From positions 1 to 5,640 of the forward strand of contig JAIVJE010000366.1 of NCBI GenBank assembly GCA_020200195.1: a DNA stretch of 5,640 nt. Reading direction: 5' to 3'. Below are positions 1 to 4,597 of the stretch, piece by piece; position 1 is the stretch's first letter, and each line of letters opens with the position of its first letter. The notes beneath the pieces were generated by a model. That model saw only the letters and a list, made by a program, of their open reading frames with translations, did no database searches and had not been told where the DNA came from. The stretch is from Acidobacteriota bacterium. Its GTDB lineage: Bacteria; Acidobacteriota; Vicinamibacteria; Vicinamibacterales; 2-12-FULL-66-21. Both the position numbers and the translations under genes were made by a program.

Positions 1-2
1 CG

Positions 3-755
3 ACGGAGGAGCGCACGGCGTGGGATCACGCGATTGAGTACTACGATCGTCAGATCGCCCCGCACGACCTCCTCTTCGGGGACGGCATGATGGCCGTGAA
101 CGCTGCGCTGATGGCAGGCGATTTGACCCGCGCCGCGGTCGGCCCGGAGCTGCGCGCCGTGCTGGAGTCGGCAGCGCCGGTGTATCGCCGGCATTTCTGG
201 CCGGCCCACGACCGGATCAACCAGACGTGGATTACCGAGACATCCGAGCGCGTCAGAACGATCGCGCCGGACACCGTTCCGCGGTTGGAGAAACTGTACG
301 GGGTCACGTGGTTTTCAACCCCGGTGCGTATCGATGTCGTGTGGGTGGGAAACCGGCAGGGAGCGTATACGACCGACGAACCGCCGCATGCCACGATCTC
401 GAGCGGCGATCCGGACAATAAGGCGTGGACGGGCGCGGAGATCGTCTTTCACGAGGTGTCGCACGTGCTCGTCCTGCCGCTCCAGCGTGCGATTCACAGC
501 GCACTCGGTGCCGCCGCCAACAACCACCGTCAACTGTGGCACGTCGTCCAGTTCTATCTGACCGGGGTGGCGGTGCAGCACGTGCTCGCCGCGCGTGGCA
601 TTACGTACGAACCCTATATGTTTTCCAGCGGGCTCGTCGATCGGGCCTGGGGCCGCTATCGCAAACCGGTCGAGGAGAGCTGGCGGCCTTACGTGGACGG
701 GAAGATCACGCAGCTGCAGGCTATCGAGGCAACTATTGCCGCGCTGACCCGATAA
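3..755 (+). CDS. Putative HExxH zinc-metalloprotease-like protein, 5' partial
   Basis: The reading frame is open from the first complete codon at base 3, and the residues before the first ATG (base 87) look like normal protein (WDHAIEYYDRQIAPHDLLFG). No good Shine-Dalgarno sequence precedes base 87, so the gene most likely starts outside the window. The visible part is 250 residues and ends at TAA 753-755. The key feature is FHEVSHVLV: His150, Glu151 and His154 (visible-fragment numbering; HEVSH at 450-464) form an HExxH motif as in zincin metallopeptidases. It is preceded by a short segment ATISSGDPDNKAWTGAEIV, resembling the strand and helix before HExxH in hypothetical peptidase-MA/gluzincin-like proteins. 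A third zinc ligand is not obvious; His175 and His180 in NNHRQLWH, or a downstream acidic residue, are candidates. Any signal peptide would be off the window. Substrate is unknown. The metalloprotease assignment rests on one motif plus family resemblance. The next gene is convergent, 10 bases away. Confidence 0.72.
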   Translation, partial: TEERTAWDHAIEYYDRQIAPHDLLFGDGMMAVNAALMAGDLTRAAVGPELRAVLESAAPVYRRHFWPAHDRINQTWITETSERVRTIAPDTVPRLEKLYGVTWFSTPVRIDVVWVGNRQGAYTTDEPPHATISSGDPDNKAWTGAEIVFHEVSHVLVLPLQRAIHSALGAAANNHRQLWHVVQFYLTGVAVQHVLAARGITYEPYMFSSGLVDRAWGRYRKPVEESWRPYVDGKITQLQAIEATIAALTR

Positions 756-765
756 GTGCGGCGCG

Positions 766-1233
766 TCAGGGCTGCTGCCGCCGGAACACGAACGTCTGCA
801 CTTTCTCCGCGCCGCCGCTGACGCGCGCTTCGAGCGATCCGTCCGAGCGCCTGGCGTACCGGATCATCTTCGGAAAATCATGCGCGGGGTTCTCGAACGT
901 CGCGCTCTCTGCATCGATGGCGGTCAGCGTGAACTCGGTTGGCGGCCGGCCGCTCGGTTGAGCAACATAGACCAGCGTGCCGTTGCGCTGGATGATCCGA
1001 AGGAACTCGAAAGCCACCAGCCGCGGCCCCTTGATCGTGCGTGCGACCGCGAGCATCGCCTCACCCGCCGGCGGCGTCCACCGCTCTTCGAACGTGACCG
1101 CGCCAGAGGATCCGGCCCAGGTGCCGCCGATCCATGCAACGTCCGCAATCACCGCGCGGGGCGGTTCCTGGGCCAGGACCGCTTCGATCCCAATGAGCGC
1201 GGCCAGCGCCAGCCTCAGAGCCGAAGTTCGCAT
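766..1233 (-). CDS. DUF6265-family exported protein
   Basis: A protein of 155 residues with an N-terminal signal peptide (MRTSALRLALAALIGIEAVL, cleavage probably after ALA at about residue 21). The mature part matches what I know of the DUF6265 family: WIGGTWAG (34-41), EERWTPPAGEAMLAVART (49-66), EFLRI (76-80), YVAQPSGRPPTEF (89-101) and FENPAHDFPKMIRY (113-126). The family is a compact beta-rich, lipocalin-like fold of unknown biochemical role, usually exported. Start choice: GGGAG sits 7 bases before the ATG at 1233 and 4 bases before a tandem ATG at 1236, so either is possible. A GTG at 1257 would add residues that spoil the compact signal peptide. Stop is TGA at 766-768. It lies downstream of the MATE gene on the same strand, but about 190 bases with a REP-like element separate them, so co-transcription is uncertain. 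Family call is fairly firm; function is not. Confidence 0.85.
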   Translation of the reverse strand: MRTSALRLALAALIGIEAVLAQEPPRAVIADVAWIGGTWAGSSGAVTFEERWTPPAGEAMLAVARTIKGPRLVAFEFLRIIQRNGTLVYVAQPSGRPPTEFTLTAIDAESATFENPAHDFPKMIRYARRSDGSLEARVSGGAEKVQTFVFRRQQP

Positions 1234-1286
1234 CATCAGTCTCCCGACATGTCGCACCTGGAGGTAATCCCTGAAGGCCCGCTTGG

Positions 1287-1389
1287 GTCCGGCTGAAGCC
1301 GGACGCCACAGCCGGCAGGTAACGAGGAGCAGCAGGCCGAGGCTTCACGTGACCAAGACCCTTCCGGTGGCGTCCGGCTTTAGCCGGAC
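1287..1389. repeat. REP/BIME-like inverted pair of palindromes
   Basis: Two 23-base arms, 1287-1309 and 1367-1389, are reverse complements with a single mismatch and are 57 bases apart. Each arm contains its own near-perfect palindrome: GTCCGGCTGAAGCCGGAC (1287-1304) and GTCCGGCTTTAGCCGGAC (1372-1389). Each is followed, on its own strand, by the asymmetric tail GCCAC. Two REP-type palindromes facing each other with short oriented tails is the architecture of BIME elements, usually spread by RAYT (REP-associated tyrosine) transposases. It lies between the stop of the MATE gene and the start of the DUF6265 gene. Either palindrome could form a hairpin in RNA from either strand, so it may reduce read-through or stabilise a 3' end. 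That it is dispersed in the genome is an inference, since only this locus is visible. Confidence 0.75.
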
Positions 1390-1406
1390 TCATACCAGAC
1401 TCGATC

Positions 1407-1425
1407 GCTGAAGCCGGGCACTACA
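1407..1425 (+). repeat. Degenerate third REP-like half copy
   Basis: GCTGAAGCCGGGCACTACA resembles the right half plus tail of the palindrome at 1292-1310 (GCTGAAGCCGGACGCCACA), with the same orientation and 16 of 19 positions identical. The left half of the palindrome is missing. It abuts the stop codon of the MATE gene (1428-1430). It is probably a decayed or truncated REP unit belonging to the same cluster. Confidence 0.45.
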
Positions 1426-1427
1426 AC

Positions 1428-2795
1428 TCACGACCCCGCCGCAGTCCCTACCGAACTCACCGAACCGAAACGGATCTGAAATTCCCGCCTGAGCAACAAT
1501 AGATTGACCGCCGTCTGCAAGAGGCCCGCCGCGACAGACAGGTACCAGATCCACCGTAGCTCGAAACCCGGCAAACGCGACAACCACAGCGTCGGAATCG
1601 CAACGGCTGCGACTCGCACCACGGAGGCGATTAACGCCGGAAGCGTGTTGCCGAGCGCCTGGAACATGCTCGACCCGACAAATACGATGCCGGACGCCAC
1701 GAAATTCCACGAGATGATGCGCAGGTACTCGTCACCCACCGCTACGACCTGCGGGTCGTCAGAGAAAACACGGATCATCGGCGCGCCGGCAATCTGACAG
1801 ATGACCGTCAGCACCGCCATGGCCCCGGCCGCCATCAACACCGCCGAACGGAACGTCTCTCGTACGCGCTGAGGGAGACGGGCGCCGACGTTCTGTCCGG
1901 CTACCGGGGCGACGGCAAACCCCAACGCCACGACCGGCATGAACCCGGCCTGGACGACGCGCAGTCCGATCCCGAAGCCGGCCTGCGCTGCGGCGCCGAA
2001 TGGACGCGTCACCGAATAGACGATGAAGAGATACACCGCCAGCAGCGCGAACTCCGCGCCGGCCGGCAGCCCGATGCTCAGCAACTTCTTCCAGAGCACC
2101 AGCTGCGGCTTCCACTCCGCCGGTCGCAGCTTCAGGTACGAATCAGGGGCGCGGAAGTACAGCGCAAGCCAGACGGTGGCAATGACGATCGCGATGAGCG
2201 ACGCGATTGCCGCGCCGGCGATTCCCATCGGGCGGTGCGTGAGCCAGCCGAACATCAGAAACGGTGCGAGCACCATGTTCATGATCACGCTCGCGGTCGA
2301 GACGATCATGCCGGGCTTGAAGTTGCCCGTTCCCCGCAATGCGGCGCTCATCGCAACCATGGGGAACTGAAGCGCCATCGCAGGGATGAACCAGAGGAGA
2401 TACCGCGCGGCGAGGGCCGACGTCGCCGGATCGGCCGCGAGCGCCTCGGCATAAGACGTCCGAAGTGCCATCGCGATGATGAAGAAGATGGCGCCAACCA
2501 CGACCGCAAGGACCTGCGACTGGTTGAACACCAGCAGCGCGCGCGGCCGGTCCTGGCTCCCCGACGCATGCGACACCAGCGTCGTCGTGCCCACACCGAG
2601 CATCTGCGTCACAGCGAGGACGATGAACATGAGATTGCCGGCGACGCTGACGCCGGCGACCGCCGCGCTGCCGAGTCGCCCCACCCAGTAGAGGTCCACC
2701 AGGAAATAGAGCGTCTGAAAGACCATCGTGACGAGCATGAAGCTCGAGGTCTTCAACAAGTGGCGCGTGACCGAGCCGGTCGTGAGGTCCTGCAT
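1428..2795 (-). CDS. MATE family efflux transporter
   Basis: A 455-residue inner-membrane protein, the usual length for MATE (multidrug and toxic compound extrusion) transporters of the NorM/DinF type. These export cationic drugs, dyes or metabolites in exchange for Na+ or H+. The start MQDLTTGSVTRHLLKTSSFM is typical of the family. Visible signatures are VDLYWVGRLG (33-42), with the TM1 Asp34 that is conserved and ion-coupling in NorM and DinF structures; VSHASG (74-79); ALRGTGNFKPGM (152-163) after TM4; and the matching second-half segment MFQALGNTLPALIASVVR (377-394). About 12 hydrophobic segments fall into two six-helix halves split by a hydrophilic loop near 215-235. The start ATG at 2795 has only a weak AAGG, 12 bases upstream; perfect GGAGG cores occur 17 or more bases upstream in a heptamer array. 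Stop is TGA 1428-1430. Substrate cannot be read from sequence; ion preference is also open. Confidence 0.95.
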   Translation of the reverse strand: MQDLTTGSVTRHLLKTSSFMLVTMVFQTLYFLVDLYWVGRLGSAAVAGVSVAGNLMFIVLAVTQMLGVGTTTLVSHASGSQDRPRALLVFNQSQVLAVVVGAIFFIIAMALRTSYAEALAADPATSALAARYLLWFIPAMALQFPMVAMSAALRGTGNFKPGMIVSTASVIMNMVLAPFLMFGWLTHRPMGIAGAAIASLIAIVIATVWLALYFRAPDSYLKLRPAEWKPQLVLWKKLLSIGLPAGAEFALLAVYLFIVYSVTRPFGAAAQAGFGIGLRVVQAGFMPVVALGFAVAPVAGQNVGARLPQRVRETFRSAVLMAAGAMAVLTVICQIAGAPMIRVFSDDPQVVAVGDEYLRIISWNFVASGIVFVGSSMFQALGNTLPALIASVVRVAAVAIPTLWLSRLPGFELRWIWYLSVAAGLLQTAVNLLLLRREFQIRFGSVSSVGTAAGS

Positions 2796-2810
2796 GACTA
2801 TTAGTTACCT

Positions 2811-2859
2811 TGCCTCCTGCCTCCTGCCTCCTGCCTCCTGCCTCCTGCCTTTTGCCTCT
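2811..2859 (-). repeat. Heptanucleotide tandem repeat upstream of the MATE gene
   Basis: Five perfect tandem copies of TGCCTCC on the + strand (2811-2845) are followed by two decayed copies, TGCCTTT and TGCCTCT (2846-2859). Read on the MATE coding strand, each perfect unit is GGAGGCA, so the array places five consecutive Shine-Dalgarno-like GGAGG cores upstream of the MATE start. The nearest core ends 17 bases from the ATG. The unit length is not a multiple of three, but the array is outside the coding sequence, so copy-number change would alter leader length or promoter spacing rather than reading frame. Purity at the gene-proximal end and decay at the far end suggest slippage-driven growth on one side. 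Confidence 0.85.
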
Positions 2860-2892
2860 GACTTCATGCGACGAACGATACCAGATAGGACG

Positions 2893-3134
2893 GGACGCGG
2901 ATCTACGCGGATGACGACGGATCTTTCGTTGTTTGGATGTTGTACGCGGAGGCTGCAATTGGCCCAGTGGTCGCGGCCGGCCTTCGGCCGGCCCGAAGGA
3001 TGCGACACGGACGGCGAACACAAGCGGACATGTGGGCGAGGTGCTTGTGTTCGCGATCCGTTGTCGCATCCTGCCGCGCACAGCGCGGCGCGACCGATGG
3101 GCCGATCCGTGTCTATCCGCGTTAATCAGCGTCC
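2893..3134. repeat. Long imperfect inverted repeat with side hairpins (MITE-like)
   Basis: This element fills most of the non-coding interval between the divergent MATE and small-protein genes. Outer arms 2893-2923 and 3104-3134 are reverse complements at 24 of 31 positions. Inner arms 2961-3025 and 3043-3103 pair over GGCCCAG..GGTCGCG (13 of 15), over AGGATGCGACA (11 of 11, 2997-3007 with 3062-3072) and over GCGAACACAAGC (12 of 12, 3014-3025 with 3043-3054). The loop is 17 bases (3026-3042). At matching positions each inner arm carries its own perfect hairpin: GGCCGGCC-TTC-GGCCGGCC (2975-2993) and GCCGCGC-ACA-GCGCGGC (3073-3089). Their sequences differ, yet both fold. Bases 2924-2960 are an unpaired insertion in the left arm; they contain GGAGGCTGCA (2948-2957), whose reverse complement lies just outside the right arm (3146-3155). 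No convincing coding frame is present. It could be a MITE-like element, an intergenic repeat or a structured RNA. Confidence 0.7.
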
Positions 3135-3196
3135 GTTTTTGCCCCTGCAGCCTCCGGTCCCACGCCTGGTTTACGCGCACACCAAGTCCCCGGGGC

Positions 3197-3202
3197 TACA
3201 AT
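3197..3202 (+). promoter_or_regulatory. -10 box giving a likely leaderless transcript
   Basis: TACAAT (5 of 6 to the TATAAT consensus) is followed by six bases and then the GTG start at 3209. A sigma-70-type transcript starting 6-8 bases after the box would begin at or next to the start codon, so this mRNA would be leaderless. No Shine-Dalgarno sequence lies between, which fits. The -35 element is poor: TTTACG at 3170-3175 would need a 21-base spacer, and nothing better is found at 17 bases. The promoter call therefore rests on the -10 box and its position. Confidence 0.5.
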
Positions 3203-3208
3203 AATCCC

Positions 3209-3529
3209 GTGACCGACGCACCCAAGAGCGCCATCGAATTGATGATGGAACGGCTGAAACAGAAGGACGCGGAGGCGGGCGTCACCGAGACGCCGCTGAC
3301 CGACGCACAGCGGGCGGCGATTGCCGAAGCGCGAAGCGTCTACGAGGCGAAGGCGGCCGAACGCCGCATCATGCACCAGTCGATGCAGGCGACCATGATG
3401 GACCCGGCGGAGCGTGAGGCGCGTGACCAGGAGCTGCGCCGCGACCTCGAGCGTTTCGAGTCCGAGCGTGATTCGCGCATTCGCAAGATCCGCGCGGGCG
3501 AATCCGCCAGCCCGTCGTCCACAGACTGA
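3209..3529 (+). CDS. Small charged helical protein, unknown function
   Basis: A 106-residue protein starting at GTG 3209 and ending at TGA 3527-3529. The frame is open further upstream, but that part runs through the inverted repeat and has no protein-like character. The sequence begins MTDAPKSAIELMMERLKQKD and has no membrane segment or signal peptide. It is rich in Glu, Arg, Lys and Ala. Two predicted helices (about 8-22 and 33-58) flank a TPLTDAQRAAI turn; a longer coiled-coil-like helix (about 64-96, DPAEREARDQELRRDLERF) is followed by a short polar tail. I recognise it as resembling conserved hypothetical proteins of about 100 residues in Acidobacteriota and other environmental phyla, but know no function. 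It is cytoplasmic by composition. It is transcribed alone: divergent from the MATE gene and convergent with the cyclodeaminase gene. A coiled-coil scaffold or chaperone-like partner role is possible but unsupported. Confidence 0.8.
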   Translation: MTDAPKSAIELMMERLKQKDAEAGVTETPLTDAQRAAIAEARSVYEAKAAERRIMHQSMQATMMDPAEREARDQELRRDLERFESERDSRIRKIRAGESASPSSTD

Positions 3530-3539
3530 CTGCCCGGCT

Positions 3540-3609
3540 CCCCAACCCGAGCGCCGAGGCGGTCTGTCTAAGCCGCTGTGGTTGGCCTCCAGGTTCGTTG
3601 GGTTCGGGG
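3540..3609. terminator. Possible stem-loop between convergent genes
   Basis: CCCCAACCC (3540-3548) pairs with GGGTTCGGGG (3600-3609) over nine base pairs with one bulged C. Inside it, GAGGC (3556-3560) can pair with GCCTC (3585-3589). The structure occupies nearly the whole 81-base gap between the convergent stops at 3529 and 3611, so it could act on transcripts from both sides. Neither strand has a T-run after the stem, so it is not a classical intrinsic terminator. Confidence 0.3.
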
Positions 3610-3610
3610 A

Positions 3611-4597
3611 TTACTGAAGCATCAGCGTCGTTCCCGATGACGTCGCGAGCGCGCATTCGTAGACCAAAGCGGCCACGGCGACGTCCTGGAGCGCGGTGCC
3701 CGTGCTATCGAACACGACCACCTCGTCCTCACGCGTGCGGCCGGGTCGGACTCCGGCCACTACCTCCCCGAGCTGGGCGCGAACGTGATCCAGGCTGACC
3801 GAGCCCGCCGACAGTGCGTGATGTAGATCGCCGATAGTGGCGCACTGCGCGGTCACATCCGTGATCACGACCGCCCGCGCCATGAGCGCGGGATGGATCT
3901 CCTGCTTGTGTTCGCTGTCGGCGCCCACGGCCGCAACCAATGCGCCGGCGCGGACGGCATCCGGACCCAACACCGGTTCGGTCGACGGGGTACACGTGAC
4001 GATGATGTCGCTCAGCCGGGCGGCCGCGCACAGATCGTCGGTGGGCGTGACCGCGCGTGAGATGACCGACGACAGGTCGGCGGCGCACGTACGAGCCCGT
4101 TCGGAATCGACGTCCCACACGAACGCCGACTCGATGTCGCGGACCCGCGCCAGCGCCCGGAGCGACACCCGCCCCTGATTGCCGCACCCGGCGATGGTGA
4201 CGACGGACCGTACGGGCCGCGACAGGTACCGTGCCGCCACCGCCGTGGCGGCGCCGGTTCGGAGGATCGTGATCTCAATCGAATCGATCAACGCGAGCAG
4301 TCGCCCGTCAGCCGCGTCGAACAACGCAATCACGCCTTGAATCGTCGGCAGTCCGCGGGTACGATTCCCGGGAAAGTTCGCGTTCAGCTTCGCGGCGAAG
4401 TATGGCCGGTGGCCACCCATCGCCGCCGCCTTGACATGAAACCCGCCACCTTCGACGTGCATCCCAAGGATGCCCGGCTCGCCAATCTCCCCACGCCCGT
4501 GACGGCGAAAGGCCTCTTCCACGGCGTGAATGCAGTCGTCCAGTGTGAGGATGTTGACGACGTTCTGGCGCGTCAGCACCAACGTGCCTCCTGTCAC
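3611..4597 (-). CDS. Ornithine cyclodeaminase / mu-crystallin family protein
   Basis: A 328-residue cytoplasmic NAD(P)-binding enzyme, normal length for the family, which includes ornithine and lysine cyclodeaminases, some alanine dehydrogenases and ketimine (pyrroline-/piperideine-2-carboxylate) reductases. Visible in order: AAKLNANFPGN (68-78), whose Lys70 matches the substrate lysine of Pseudomonas ornithine cyclodeaminase; GLPTIQGVIALFDAADG (82-98); ILRTGAATAVAARYLSRP (111-128) with Arg113; the Rossmann loop TIAGCGNQG (134-142) with the dinucleotide acid near WDVD (161-164); TCTPSTEPVL (201-210); and AAVGADSEHKQEIHPALMARA (222-242) with Asp227 at the catalytic-Asp position. The usual early arginine (Arg45 in Pseudomonas) is replaced by a PGILGMHV stretch, while FHVKAA gives Lys56, so the substrate may not be ornithine. 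Start: GTG 4597 overlaps the transporter stop as GTGA and has GGGAGGTG upstream. GTG 4579 with AGGAGG 7 bases before it is a credible alternative (322 residues). Family secure, reaction unassigned. Confidence 0.92.
   Translation of the reverse strand: MTGGTLVLTRQNVVNILTLDDCIHAVEEAFRRHGRGEIGEPGILGMHVEGGGFHVKAAAMGGHRPYFAAKLNANFPGNRTRGLPTIQGVIALFDAADGRLLALIDSIEITILRTGAATAVAARYLSRPVRSVVTIAGCGNQGRVSLRALARVRDIESAFVWDVDSERARTCAADLSSVISRAVTPTDDLCAAARLSDIIVTCTPSTEPVLGPDAVRAGALVAAVGADSEHKQEIHPALMARAVVITDVTAQCATIGDLHHALSAGSVSLDHVRAQLGEVVAGVRPGRTREDEVVVFDSTGTALQDVAVAALVYECALATSSGTTLMLQ

Noticed and set aside
756..782. Terminator between the convergent HExxH and DUF6265 genes
   Set aside because: GCGGC (758-762) and GCCGC (778-782) could pair, but five base pairs without a T-run, largely inside the DUF6265 coding end, is too weak.
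425..961. Plus-strand frame of 178 codons overlapping the HExxH gene and the DUF6265 gene
   Set aside because: It overlaps two well-supported genes, and its composition is that of an out-of-frame shadow.
2235..2804. Plus-strand frame of 189 codons opposite the MATE gene
   Set aside because: The protein is extremely rich in Arg, His, Glu and Asp, the usual antisense shadow of a hydrophobic membrane protein.
2796..2807. Possible -10 element (TAACTAAT on the minus strand) giving a leaderless MATE transcript
   Set aside because: The best hexamer matches only 4 of 6 consensus positions and would place the start inside the ATG, so I do not call it.
2811..2859. CRISPR-like or coding repeat
   Set aside because: Units are 7 bases with no spacers, and there is no cas gene nearby.
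2893..3134. tRNA-like cloverleaf
   Set aside because: The two side hairpins superficially recall a cloverleaf, but the length, loop sequences and missing GTTCRANNC-type T arm exclude a tRNA.
2143..3180. Open minus-strand frame of 345 codons crossing the MATE 5' part and the intergenic repeats
   Set aside because: It is a frame-shifted shadow of the MATE gene; the protein is Arg/His-rich with a repeat made only by the heptamer array and has no family features.
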